DNA of 64,000 nt from CALBPI01 sp039821645 (lineage in GTDB: Bacteria > Pseudomonadota > Gammaproteobacteria > Steroidobacterales > Woeseiaceae), in contig JBCBNU010000009.1 in assembly GCA_039821645.1 (NCBI GenBank), positions 1 to 64,000 on the forward strand. Direction: 5' to 3'. The notes under the pieces were generated by a model, which searched no databases, was not told the origin of the DNA, and was given only the letters and a program-made list of their open reading frames with translations. Every line of letters begins with the position of its first letter. Position 1 is the stretch's first letter. The translations under genes were made by a program, and so were the position numbers. Below are positions 51,907-60,513 of the stretch, piece by piece.

Positions 51907-52713
51907 CTAGCGCGGCTCCAGGAAGAGGCGCTTATGCTCTTCGCTCAGCGCTTCCATATCAAAAAGTGCCAGATAGTCGATCGTGCGAAAATCGTGATCC
52001 ATTGCTGGGCCGCTGACGATCGTCGCACCGTAGCCGAGGTACAAGCGCATCAGCTTGGGAATTCTCACGTCCGGTCTGCCGGCTCCAGCCGGCGGGCAAG
52101 CGTACTCTGATTGCACGGTCACGCGCTTTTCGCGATCGATATGACCTTTGTTTACGAGCACTTCGTAAAGCGCGTGTCCTTCTGCCGGGTCGGTGCTCGT
52201 TAGTGAACAGCAACCGAAGAAGTAGCGGTTCCCCGTCGCGTTCATGTATGCCGCGAGTCCACGCCAAAGCAGGAAAAGTACCCGAGTATTGCGATGCTCA
52301 CGAGCGATGCAGGCTCGACCAAGTTCCACGGATTGTCCCAGCAATTCATCGCCGAGCAGCGTCAGGTCAAATTCTGCTTGCGAGTAAAATCCGGGTCCCT
52401 GATTGGCCATTCGCCCATCCTGCAACCGATAGGTGCCGACTACGTCTCCCGATTCGAGGTGTTCGACCAGCAGGTGATGGCAGAACTGATCATGAGCGTC
52501 TTGATCGAGGCCTGTCTGGTAGGACGCCTCGAGACCTTCCTCGAGTTCGAGATTGAAGACCTCGAAACGCAAGCGATAGAGAGACTCGGCGTCTGCGGCA
52601 TTCATCGCCAGTCGAAGCCGGTATTTGCCGATTTCCTGCGACACCGCAGAAACGAGATCCGCCTCAGGTGGGCATATGTCTATGCCTTGTTGGTTAAGTT
52701 GCGTTGAGCTCAT
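51907..52713 (-). CDS. OlsB-like GNAT N-acyltransferase (lyso-aminolipid synthesis)
   Basis: 268-residue acyltransferase of the GNAT/autoinducer-synthase-like group (Acetyltransf_5) that transfers a 3-hydroxyacyl chain from ACP to an amino acid, giving lyso-ornithine lipid in known members. It has RLRFEVFNLELEEG, the strand DVVGTYRLQ, VELGRACIAREHRNTRVLFLLWRGLA and the C-terminal lid. ATG at 52713 has GAGGGGGAA upstream; the frame to 52761 lacks this. It is 5 bp before the PlsC-like gene and overlaps the small ORF by ATGA. Which amino acid it uses (ornithine, glycine, lysine or glutamine) is not readable. Confidence 0.85.
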   Translation of the reverse strand: MSSTQLNQQGIDICPPEADLVSAVSQEIGKYRLRLAMNAADAESLYRLRFEVFNLELEEGLEASYQTGLDQDAHDQFCHHLLVEHLESGDVVGTYRLQDGRMANQGPGFYSQAEFDLTLLGDELLGQSVELGRACIAREHRNTRVLFLLWRGLAAYMNATGNRYFFGCCSLTSTDPAEGHALYEVLVNKGHIDREKRVTVQSEYACPPAGAGRPDVRIPKLMRLYLGYGATIVSGPAMDHDFRTIDYLALFDMEALSEEHKRLFLEPR

Positions 52714-52928
52714 TCCCGATTCCCCCTCGAAAGATCGACGCAAACGCTTGCTGCCGGCCATGTTGGTTTGACCGCCTTACCGCCCAAAATATCACGGAGG
52801 TAGCGCAATTCGTCTGACCAGTCTTGCGTTGGCCGCTCGTCAGGGAATTCCCAAAATGCCGGCCGAAGCTGTCCCAGCGCGGAGTTTAACAGCGATATCG
52901 TCGTGTGCGCAGATTGATCACAGGACAC
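52710..52928 (-). CDS. Small hypothetical protein in the acyltransferase operon
   Basis: 72 residues, GTG start at 52928 overlapping the permease stop by 11 bp, and TGA overlapping the OlsB-like ATG (ATGA). It exactly fills a gap of about 200 bp between two same-strand genes, the pattern of a coupled gene. The sequence (ALGQLRPAFWEFPDERPTQD, then WSDELRYLRDILGG) is unremarkable, soluble and unrecognised. It could be a real small protein or a leader; I cannot exclude chance. Confidence 0.45.
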   Translation of the reverse strand: MSCDQSAHTTISLLNSALGQLRPAFWEFPDERPTQDWSDELRYLRDILGGKAVKPTWPAASVCVDLSRGNRE

Positions 52929-53712
52929 TGATCAGTAAGCGAATTGCCGCCGCAATCAGGAAAGCGCCGAAAATCCGCTTGAGTCCTGTGGGCGACACTC
53001 GATGTGCGAGTGCTGCGCCGACCGGGGCAAACAATGCTGCCGTTACCGCGAGCAGCCCAGCCGCCGGCCAATGCACGTAGCCGATCGTCTCAGCAGGTCT
53101 CAGCGCTACGTCCGTACCGCCGACGACGTAGCCGATAACCGCGGGCACCGCAATGAATAAACCCAGCAGCGCTGAGGTGCCAACCGCGCGTCGAACGGGT
53201 AATCCGAAGCCGGTCAGTGTTGGTACCGAAAAGCTGCCGCCGCCGATGCCGAGCCAGGCAGAAAGCGTGCCGATCACCGCGGGTATCGCCGATCGATCAG
53301 CCGTCACGGGAAACCGCAACGCGGATTTACTGCCGAACAACATGCGCGCCCCGATAAGGGTGGCGAGACCGGAAAACAGAAGCCGTAATGCACTCCCGGA
53401 GATATACCTCGCCAACATTGCACCCGTGATTGCGCCGATGGCCATCGGCAGTCCCCATTGCTGAATTCGCGACCAATCGATCGCGCCGCGCCGCTGGTGA
53501 CTCAGGGCGGACGCCGGCGCAGTGGCGAGCATCGTGGTCAGTGCTGTTGCGATTGCGATGTGTGTTGAGACGGTGGGGTCGACGGCGCTGGCCTCTAGCC
53601 AGACCACGAGAACCGGCACAAGCACGATGCCGCCGCCGATGCCGAGCAGCCCCGCCATGAGGCCGGCAACGACGCCTGCAGTGATCAATAGCGTGTAGGA
53701 AAAAGTCAACAC
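52918..53712 (-). CDS. TauE/SafE-family (sulfite exporter) membrane permease
   Basis: Membrane protein with about eight helices in two repeats. Each repeat holds the family motif GLLGIGGG (residues ~24-31 from the later start) and AWLGIGGGSFSVP. Family members export sulfite or sulfonates; some work with lipid or acyl metabolism genes. I chose the GTG at 53712 because it begins the first helix (LTFSYTLLITAGVVAGL); the frame is open to a GTG at 53760, which adds a polar 16-residue tail over the divergent promoter. First of the minus-strand operon. Confidence 0.83.
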   Translation of the reverse strand: MLTFSYTLLITAGVVAGLMAGLLGIGGGIVLVPVLVVWLEASAVDPTVSTHIAIATALTTMLATAPASALSHQRRGAIDWSRIQQWGLPMAIGAITGAMLARYISGSALRLLFSGLATLIGARMLFGSKSALRFPVTADRSAIPAVIGTLSAWLGIGGGSFSVPTLTGFGLPVRRAVGTSALLGLFIAVPAVIGYVVGGTDVALRPAETIGYVHWPAAGLLAVTAALFAPVGAALAHRVSPTGLKRIFGAFLIAAAIRLLISVL

Positions 53713-53741
53713 GGAGTGATGCCGTTGGACAAGAGGCGGTG

Positions 53742-53747
53742 AAGTAT
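53742..53747 (+). promoter_or_regulatory. Candidate -10 box for the MDR reductase gene
   Basis: TATACT about 35 bp before the ATG at 53782, followed by GTCGCG. No strong -35 is visible. It overlaps the longer possible reading frame of the divergent permease. Confidence 0.35.
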
Positions 53748-53781
53748 ACTGTCGCGCCACATTCTCCGCTAAAGGTATGTC

Positions 53782-54801
53782 ATGAGTGAATCACAACAAA
53801 GCATCGTCCTGGCTGGCCGCCCTGACGGTTGGGTAAAGCCCGAGCATTTTGCATTGCAGTCAGCGCCTATGCCGACAGCGAAGACCGGCGAGCTTTTGTT
53901 GCGTCACCGCTTCCTGTCAGTGGATCCCTACATGCGCGGACGCATGAACGACGCGAAGAGTTATGTACCACCCTTCCAGATGGGCGAGCCGATCGTCGGT
54001 GGTGGCGTTGCTGAGGTCATGGAGAGTCAAGCCGAGGGTTGGCAAAAAGGTGATCTGCTGGTCGGCATGCTGCCATGGACGGAGTTCTCGGCGATGCGCC
54101 CAGAGGGTCTGCGTAAGTTGCCGGCGGTCAATGCGCCGCTATCCTGGCACCTCGGCATTCTTGGTATGCCCGGCATGACCGCTTATGTCGGGCTGATGGA
54201 GGTCGCGAAACTCCAGCCTGGCGACAGTGTCTTTGTGAACGCGGCGGCCGGCGCGGTGGGTTCGGTGGTTGGTCAGATCGCTAGAGCGATGGGTTGTTAT
54301 GTGGTGGGCAGTGCCGGGGGACCGGATAAAGTCGCGCATCTTACAGACACACTCTGTTTCTCGGCTGCCTTTGATTACCGTGCGGAGAGTGATCTGCGCA
54401 AGACGCTGCGTCACCATTTTCCGAAAGGTATCGATGTGCTCTTCGAGAATGTGGGTGGCCCGCAATTCGAAGCCGCAATCGCCAACATGGCCGTGTTCGG
54501 TCGTATCGCACTCTGCGGAATGATCGCTGACTACAATGTGGAGCGCGACGCTTTGCCACCGGGACCCAAAGGCATGACACAGTTGATCGGCCGAAATGTC
54601 GCGCTTCAGGGCTTTATCGTCAGTAATTATCCGGACGCGGCTGCAAAGTGGGCGGCACTGGCCGGACGACTGCTTTCGACAGGACAATTGCAATACCACG
54701 AGACAGTCTCTGAAGGTCTCGCGAGTGCACCCGAAGCTTTTATCAGCATGTTGCGCGGCGGTAATCTTGGCAAGCAGGTCGTGCAGGTGGCTGCTGAATG
54801 A
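53782..54801 (+). CDS. NADP-dependent medium-chain reductase (LTB4DH/CurA family)
   Basis: 339-residue zinc-free MDR enzyme that reduces the double bond of alpha,beta-unsaturated ketones or aldehydes with NADPH. FLSVDPYMRGRMNDAKSYVPPF and the NADP-binding NAAAGAVGSVVGQIARAMG match, as does FENVGGPQFEAAIANMAVFGRI. The family includes curcumin reductase CurA and leukotriene B4 12-hydroxydehydrogenase. The stop overlaps the ggt start (ATGA), so both are cotranscribed. Physiological substrate unknown; detoxification is likely. Confidence 0.92.
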   Translation: MSESQQSIVLAGRPDGWVKPEHFALQSAPMPTAKTGELLLRHRFLSVDPYMRGRMNDAKSYVPPFQMGEPIVGGGVAEVMESQAEGWQKGDLLVGMLPWTEFSAMRPEGLRKLPAVNAPLSWHLGILGMPGMTAYVGLMEVAKLQPGDSVFVNAAAGAVGSVVGQIARAMGCYVVGSAGGPDKVAHLTDTLCFSAAFDYRAESDLRKTLRHHFPKGIDVLFENVGGPQFEAAIANMAVFGRIALCGMIADYNVERDALPPGPKGMTQLIGRNVALQGFIVSNYPDAAAKWAALAGRLLSTGQLQYHETVSEGLASAPEAFISMLRGGNLGKQVVQVAAE

Positions 54802-56606
54802 TGCCTGTCTGGTCACGTAAGCTTTGCGGGTTACTGCGGTCGCTCGGTGCCGCTGCGATTGTGGTGGTGATCGCGGGACCCGCAAAGGTTCTTGCCGAGC
54901 CCGCTTCGATTGAGCCGATCATCGACTACTCGACGCGGCATCATGCGGTAGTGGATTCGCGTGGCATGGTTGCGGTGCAAAATGCGATCGCCGCAGAGGT
55001 GGGTGCCGAAGTTCTTGCCGAGGGTGGGAATGCCGTCGACGCGGCTGTCGCCGTTGGACTGGCTTTAGCGGTCACTCTGCCGCGGGCGGGGAACATCGGC
55101 GGCGGTGGGTTCATGCTGATCTACGATGCCGAGACGAAAGAGACGATCGCGCTCGACTACCGCGAGCGAGCACCGGCCGCTGCATCGCGCGACATGTTCA
55201 TCACCGAGTCCGGAGTTGCTGATGATCGAGCGGCGCGCTACAGCTACCGCAGTGTCGGTGTGCCAGGCACGGTTGCGGGCATGCACCGGGCGTTGCGCGA
55301 ACACGGAACGCTGAGTTGGGAAGAGGCGATTGCACCGGCTATTGAGCTTGCACGTGACGGCATACGCGTGAGCAACGACCTTGCGACGAATCTTGCGAGC
55401 GAGCGGGAGTGGCTGGGCTCGCATCCGGAGACCCGCCGCGTGTTCTATAAGCCCGACGGCAGCAGTTATGTGCCGGGCGAGATTTTGCGCCAACCGGATC
55501 TTGCATGGTCTTTGCAGCAACTGTCTGACGAAGGGCCCGATGCATTGTACCGCGGTGCCGTAGGGAAGAAGATTGTGGCGGATATGCGCGCCAACGGCGG
55601 ATTGATTACCGAGCAGGACCTCGCGGACTACGAGGTAGCGGTGCGCACTCCGGTGCGAGGCGACTATCGGGGTTACGAGATCGTGTCCATGCCACCACCA
55701 AGCTCGGGTGGTGTTTTGATTATCCAGATGCTGAATGTCCTCGAGCAATTCGATGTGCGCGGTTTCGGATTCGGCAGTGCGAAGACCATCCACGTGATGA
55801 CCGAGGCGATGCGAACAGCCTTTGCGGACCGCAGCGAGCATCTTGGTGATCCGGACTTCTACGCCGAGCAATTCGAATGGCTGTTGAGCAAAGCCTATGC
55901 GCGCAAGATTGCCGACCAGATTGACGTGCGAGAGGCACGAGAGTCGAGCGATGTGGCGCCGGGGGTCAATCAGAGCTACGAGAGCCCGGACACAACCCAC
56001 TATGCGGTTGTTGATGCGGCGGGCAATGCGGTGGTGAACACCTACACGCTCAACTTCTCCTATGGGGCAGGGATCACCGCGCGCGGCACCGGCATCCTCC
56101 TGAACAACGAGATGGATGATTTCTCAGCAAAGCCTGGTTCGCCGAATGGCTACGGCCTGATCGGTGCCGAAGCCAATGAGATTCAACCGGGCAAGCGCCC
56201 TTTGTCATCGATGACGCCGACGCTGGTATTCAAGGATGGACGTCCGGTGCTGCTGACGGGTTCGCCAGGTGGCAGCAAAATCATCAGCACGGTGCTCCAG
56301 GTAATCGTCAACGTGATCGACCATGAGATGGCGGTGCTGGATGCGGTCGCTGCACCACGGTTTCATCACCAGTGGTTGCCTGATCGCCTGGAGCTGGAGC
56401 CGGGTTTCAGCCCCGATACCATCGATTTACTCAAAGCAATGGGTCACAATGTACTAGAGCGACGCCTAACCCAAGGCAGCGCCCAAACCATTTCAATCGA
56501 TGGCGGATTATTTCGCGGCGCTGCAGACCCGCGCAGACCCGACGCGCTAGCACTTGGACCGGATGGTCTTGATTGCAGAACCAGCGTGACACCTTGCTCA
56601 TTCTAG
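54798..56606 (+). CDS. ggt: Gamma-glutamyltransferase
   Basis: Periplasmic enzyme hydrolysing or transferring the gamma-glutamyl group of glutathione, made as a proenzyme that cleaves itself. 602 residues: a basic, hydrophobic signal peptide to about residue 34 (RSLGAAAIVVVIAGPAKVLA), large subunit with AGNIGGGGFMLIYD and the Arg of ALDYRERAP, then the processing site DTTHYAVVDAAGNAV, whose first Thr (399) becomes the N-terminal nucleophile. LNNEMDDFS and TGSPGGSKI complete the small subunit. The ATG overlaps the MDR reductase stop. Confidence 0.95.
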   Translation: MMPVWSRKLCGLLRSLGAAAIVVVIAGPAKVLAEPASIEPIIDYSTRHHAVVDSRGMVAVQNAIAAEVGAEVLAEGGNAVDAAVAVGLALAVTLPRAGNIGGGGFMLIYDAETKETIALDYRERAPAAASRDMFITESGVADDRAARYSYRSVGVPGTVAGMHRALREHGTLSWEEAIAPAIELARDGIRVSNDLATNLASEREWLGSHPETRRVFYKPDGSSYVPGEILRQPDLAWSLQQLSDEGPDALYRGAVGKKIVADMRANGGLITEQDLADYEVAVRTPVRGDYRGYEIVSMPPPSSGGVLIIQMLNVLEQFDVRGFGFGSAKTIHVMTEAMRTAFADRSEHLGDPDFYAEQFEWLLSKAYARKIADQIDVREARESSDVAPGVNQSYESPDTTHYAVVDAAGNAVVNTYTLNFSYGAGITARGTGILLNNEMDDFSAKPGSPNGYGLIGAEANEIQPGKRPLSSMTPTLVFKDGRPVLLTGSPGGSKIISTVLQVIVNVIDHEMAVLDAVAAPRFHHQWLPDRLELEPGFSPDTIDLLKAMGHNVLERRLTQGSAQTISIDGGLFRGAADPRRPDALALGPDGLDCRTSVTPCSF

Positions 56607-56615
56607 GAACACACA

Positions 56616-58445
56616 ATGACCACGCCTCTGAAGCTTCGCAATATTGCGATTATTGCGCATGTCGACCATGGCAAGACCACACTGGTCGATCAGTTGCTGA
56701 GCCAGTCAGGAACGCTCGATGCGCGCGCCGACGCGCCGGATCGGATCATGGATTCGAACGACCTGGAGCGCGAGCGCGGGATTACGATTCTGTCGAAAAA
56801 TACGGCGATCGCGTGGAATGACTGGCGCATCAACATTGTAGACACGCCAGGGCACGCAGACTTCGGTGGCGAAGTTGAGCGCGTATTGTCGATGGTTGAT
56901 AGCGTGTTGTTGCTGGTGGATGCCGTCGAAGGGCCTATGCCGCAAACCCGTTTTGTCACGGCAAAAGCATTTGCGCGTGGCTTCACGCCGTTGGTGGTGA
57001 TCAACAAGATTGACCGCGATGGCGCACGTCCCGACTGGGTGTTGGACCAGACATTCGATCTGTTTGATCGACTCGGTGCGACGGATGAGCAACTGGATTT
57101 CCCGGCAATTTATGCAAGCGGCCTTGCGGGCTATGCCAGCGAGGATGACACTGTTAGAGAGGGTGACATGCAGCCGCTGTTCGATGCCATTACGCGTCAT
57201 GTCCCGGCGCCCGATGTCGACGCGGAGGGCGCACTGCAGTTGCAGGTGTCTAGCCTCGATTACGACCCCTACGTCGGAGTGATCGGCATCGGCCGTGTCA
57301 GTCGGGGCCAGGCGATCCCGAATACACCGCTGACCGTTGTTGATGCCATGGGCAACGAGCGCAACGCGCGTATCCTGGAGCTCTACGGGTTCCATGGACT
57401 GAATCGTGTGCGTATCGATGAAGCGAACGCGGGCGACATCGTTGCATTTAGTGGCGTCGATCCGCTTTCGATCTCTGATACGTTGTGCCCGCGGGGAGAG
57501 GCGGATGCACTACCCGCGCTAACCGTTGATGAGCCCACCATCAGCATGACCTTCCAGGTCAATCAGTCTCCGATGTCAGGTCGCGAAGGGAAATACCTGA
57601 CCAGCCGCCAAATCAGCGAACGTTTGCAACAGGAGCTCAAGCACAACGTTGCTCTTCGCGTTGAGCAATTGGACGACCCGGACAAGTTCAAGGTGTCGGG
57701 CCGAGGCGAGTTACATCTGTCAGTGCTGATCGAAACGATGCGGCGCGAGGGTTATGAGCTTGCGGTATCCCGCCCGGAAGTGATCGAGATCGAGCGTGAT
57801 GGGCAGGTACTCGAGCCCTACGAGATGCTCACGGTCGATTTTGATGATGATTATCAGGGTGCCGTCATGACCCGGCTGGCAGAGCGTAAGGGCGAGTTGC
57901 TTTCAATGACGGCCGAGCAACAGGGCAGGAGTCGACTCGAATACCGAATCCCTTCTCGCGGTCTCATCGGTTTTCGAACCGAATACTTGAGTGCAACCGC
58001 CGGAACAGGGTTGATCTATCATGTGTTCGAAGTCTACGGGCCCAAGGTCGAACAGGCGATTGGTCAGAGAAACAACGGTGTCCTGATTTCAAACGTAGCG
58101 GGCAAGGCGCTAGCGTACGCATTGTTTAATCTCCAGGAGCGGGGCAGATTGTTTGTCGATCATGGTGCGGAAGTCTACGAGGGCATGCTCGTCGGTATTC
58201 ATAGTCGTGGAAATGACCTCGTCGTCAACCCAACCAAGGCAAAGCAATTAACGAATATTCGTGCTGCTGGTTCGGATGAGAATTTGCTCCTGACGCCGCC
58301 CGTTAAGATGTCTCTCGAACAGGCGCTCGAGTTTATCGACGACGATGAACTCGTCGAGGTCACACCGACCAGCATCCGACTGCGGAAAAAACTGCTCGGA
58401 GAATCGGATCGAAAACGCGCCTCGCGCCAAGCCAAGGCGGGTTGA
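56616..58445 (+). CDS. typA: GTP-binding protein TypA/BipA
   Basis: Ribosome-associated translational GTPase of 609 residues (usual ~607) involved in 50S assembly at low temperature and in stress and virulence control. G1 AHVDHGKTT, G3 DTPGHADF, G4 NKID, then domains II and III (GRGELHLSVLIETMRREGYE) and the TypA C-terminal domain with RGLIGFRTEYLSAT and RNNGVLISNVAGKALAY. It lies 9 bp after ggt and 63 bp before an MFS gene. Confidence 0.97.
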   Translation: MTTPLKLRNIAIIAHVDHGKTTLVDQLLSQSGTLDARADAPDRIMDSNDLERERGITILSKNTAIAWNDWRINIVDTPGHADFGGEVERVLSMVDSVLLLVDAVEGPMPQTRFVTAKAFARGFTPLVVINKIDRDGARPDWVLDQTFDLFDRLGATDEQLDFPAIYASGLAGYASEDDTVREGDMQPLFDAITRHVPAPDVDAEGALQLQVSSLDYDPYVGVIGIGRVSRGQAIPNTPLTVVDAMGNERNARILELYGFHGLNRVRIDEANAGDIVAFSGVDPLSISDTLCPRGEADALPALTVDEPTISMTFQVNQSPMSGREGKYLTSRQISERLQQELKHNVALRVEQLDDPDKFKVSGRGELHLSVLIETMRREGYELAVSRPEVIEIERDGQVLEPYEMLTVDFDDDYQGAVMTRLAERKGELLSMTAEQQGRSRLEYRIPSRGLIGFRTEYLSATAGTGLIYHVFEVYGPKVEQAIGQRNNGVLISNVAGKALAYALFNLQERGRLFVDHGAEVYEGMLVGIHSRGNDLVVNPTKAKQLTNIRAAGSDENLLLTPPVKMSLEQALEFIDDDELVEVTPTSIRLRKKLLGESDRKRASRQAKAG

Positions 58446-58508
58446 CTGGCCAAGCGTGTACCGATGTGCGTAGTATCGGCACCTTGATCACGTCGCCGGG
58501 GGGTCGAC

Positions 58509-59789
58509 ATGTCTCAGGAGTCCGGGCGTATAGACCCACGAGCGTATTACGCGCTCGGCATTCTTACCGTCGTCTATACGCTGAACTTCATTGATCGTCA
58601 GATCATATCGATCCTGTTGCCCTCGATTCAGGAAGAGCTTGTTATCAGCGACAAGCAGGCCGGCTTGCTGGCTGGGGCGTTCTTCGCCCTGTTCTACGCA
58701 ACGCTGGGTGTACCGATTGCCACCATTGCGGACCGCGGCAATCGACGCAATCTGATTGCGATTGCGTTGACTGTCTGGAGTGCAATGACCGCACTTTGCG
58801 GCATGGCGCAGAATTTCTTGCAACTGGGGCTCGCCCGAATGGGTGTCGGCGTCGGCGAGGCGGGTTGCAGCCCACCGGCGCACAGCATGATTTCCGATTA
58901 TTTTCCGCCGAAACATCGAGCCACCGCGCTCGGTGTTTATTCGTTGGGCATCTCACTCGGCATCATGTTCGGACTATTTATCGGCGGGCGTATCGATGAG
59001 CTCTATGGATGGCGTGTGGCATTCTTCATCGTCGGCATACCCGGAATCCTATTGGCGCTGATTTTCCGGTTCACGGTTTGGGAGCCGCCCCGCGGTCACT
59101 CCGAGGCTCGTGAGACTGGGGAAGGGCGACCGAGTATTGTCGATACGTTCGGATTCATGTTGCGCCGACGCTCGTTCGTGCATCTGGCATTCGGTGCGGG
59201 TCTAGCGGCGTTTACCGGTTACGGGGTGGTCACCTTTTTTCCAACGTTTCTCGTCCGAACTCATGCAATGTCGACCGGAGAAATTGGATTTTGGCTAGGT
59301 TTGATTCTGGGTATCTCCGGTGGCGCGGGAATATTCTTTGGCGGCTATGCTTCGGATCGTTTCGGAATGACAGATTCGCGCTGGAAACTGTGGACGGTCG
59401 TCCTCGCTGGTGTGATCTCTCTCCCGTTCTCCATCGCTGTGTACCTTGTTGACAGCCCCTATGTCGCGCTCTGGATTTTTATTATTCCTGCGGCGCTTAG
59501 TAACTTTTATCAAGCGACCAGTTTCGCTCAGACACAGAGTCTTGCGAATTTGCGAATGCGAGGTATGGCGGCAGCGGTATTACTACTGATCATCAATCTG
59601 ATCGGGTTGGCATTAGGTCCATTGGTTGTCGGCGCAGTATCCGACTTCCTGGCGCCGCGATATGGCAACGACAGCATGCGTTATGCATTACTGTCTTTAA
59701 ATCTCATCGCAGTGTGGAGTATGTGGCACTTCTACCGTGCGGGTGTGCATTTGCCGGGTGACCTGGCTCGTGCGAATGATTCCACCTAA
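58509..59789 (+). CDS. MFS transporter (spinster-type)
   Basis: 426-residue 12-helix major facilitator. The loop signature PIATIADRGNRRNLIAIAL (GxxxDrxgRr type), helix 4-5 GVGEAGCSPPAHSMISDYFPP and GGYASDRFGMTDSRW match spinster-like MFS (sphingolipid/organic anion transporters), common beside degradation genes in this bacterial group. Substrate unknown. It ends convergently with maiA, sharing 4 bp. Confidence 0.9.
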   Translation: MSQESGRIDPRAYYALGILTVVYTLNFIDRQIISILLPSIQEELVISDKQAGLLAGAFFALFYATLGVPIATIADRGNRRNLIAIALTVWSAMTALCGMAQNFLQLGLARMGVGVGEAGCSPPAHSMISDYFPPKHRATALGVYSLGISLGIMFGLFIGGRIDELYGWRVAFFIVGIPGILLALIFRFTVWEPPRGHSEARETGEGRPSIVDTFGFMLRRRSFVHLAFGAGLAAFTGYGVVTFFPTFLVRTHAMSTGEIGFWLGLILGISGGAGIFFGGYASDRFGMTDSRWKLWTVVLAGVISLPFSIAVYLVDSPYVALWIFIIPAALSNFYQATSFAQTQSLANLRMRGMAAAVLLLIINLIGLALGPLVVGAVSDFLAPRYGNDSMRYALLSLNLIAVWSMWHFYRAGVHLPGDLARANDST

Positions 59790-60442
59790 TCGGTGGGTTT
59801 GAATTGGTCTGGATGGGCATGAATGAATGCTGTCTCGTTTAGACAGCGATGCTCGATTTTGCTGATTTCAGGATAGCGTGCCAGATCAACCTCGAATCGT
59901 CGCGCGTTGTACAGCTGCGGCAACAAGAAGCACTCGGCGATTGTGGTGCGATCACCGACGCAATATCCCGGCGCTCTATCGGTACCATTCAGCAGTGCTT
60001 CGAAGGCAGTGAATCCTTTTGACATCCAATGGCGATTCCATGCGTTGATCGATTCTGTGTCTGCGCCGAACTCGGCGCGCAGATATTGCAGGATTCGGAG
60101 GTTGTTGACTGGGTGAACGTCGCAACCAATCAGCGCACTGAACTCGCGCACCCGTTGACGCGGTACGGTGTCAGAAGGCAGCAGTGCGGGTGCTGGGTAG
60201 TGCTCCTCAAGATAGTCAATAATCGCCGGCGACTGCAGCAGTTCCAGACCGTCAATTTCAAGCACAGGTACCGCAGCCATCGGGTTCATTTGCATGAACG
60301 CATCGTCGTGTTGCGCGCCTCTGTCCAGACGAATATCGATACTCTCAAATGCAATGCCTTTCAGATTCAGGGCGATCCGAGTCCGATAAGTCGTGGAGCT
60401 GCGGTAGTAGCCGAGAAGTCGGACTGACGATGATTCTGTCAT
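59786..60442 (-). CDS. maiA: Maleylacetoacetate isomerase (zeta-class GST)
   Basis: Glutathione-dependent cis-trans isomerisation of maleylacetoacetate to fumarylacetoacetate in tyrosine breakdown. 218 residues. N-terminal thioredoxin-like domain with the zeta-class SSxxxR active site in YYRSSTTYRTRIALNLKGI, then MNPMAAVPVLEIDGLELLQSPAI; C-terminal helical domain with NNLRILQYL and GDRTTIAECFLLPQLYNARRF. No hmgA or fahA gene is adjacent, so a general maleylpyruvate isomerase-type role is also possible. Confidence 0.92.
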   Translation of the reverse strand: MTESSSVRLLGYYRSSTTYRTRIALNLKGIAFESIDIRLDRGAQHDDAFMQMNPMAAVPVLEIDGLELLQSPAIIDYLEEHYPAPALLPSDTVPRQRVREFSALIGCDVHPVNNLRILQYLRAEFGADTESINAWNRHWMSKGFTAFEALLNGTDRAPGYCVGDRTTIAECFLLPQLYNARRFEVDLARYPEISKIEHRCLNETAFIHAHPDQFKPTD

Positions 60443-60471
60443 GGTTGTCCCTTTTCAGATGTCGTGGCCGG

Positions 60472-60477
60472 TATCAT
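60472..60477 (+). promoter_or_regulatory. Candidate -10 box for the XdhC-family gene
   Basis: TATCAT followed by GCGC, 37 bp before the GTG at 60514; identical to the string before 33587. No good -35 is seen. Confidence 0.3.
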
Positions 60478-60513
60478 GCGCAGGGCAAAGATGGCATGCA
60501 ACCGGGGTAGCGA

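Noticed and set aside
52918..53760. GTG 53760 as permease start
   Set aside because: Adds a polar tail over the divergent promoter region; kept only as an alternative.
54139..54885. 248-codon minus-strand ORF
   Set aside because: Antisense to the MDR reductase and ggt start; His/Arg-rich, no family.
55065..56000. 311-codon minus-strand ORF
   Set aside because: Lies entirely inside ggt, has no recognisable motif, and is a shadow of a gene with catalytic residues.
56706..57395. 229-codon minus-strand ORF
   Set aside because: Antisense to typA, a conserved gene.
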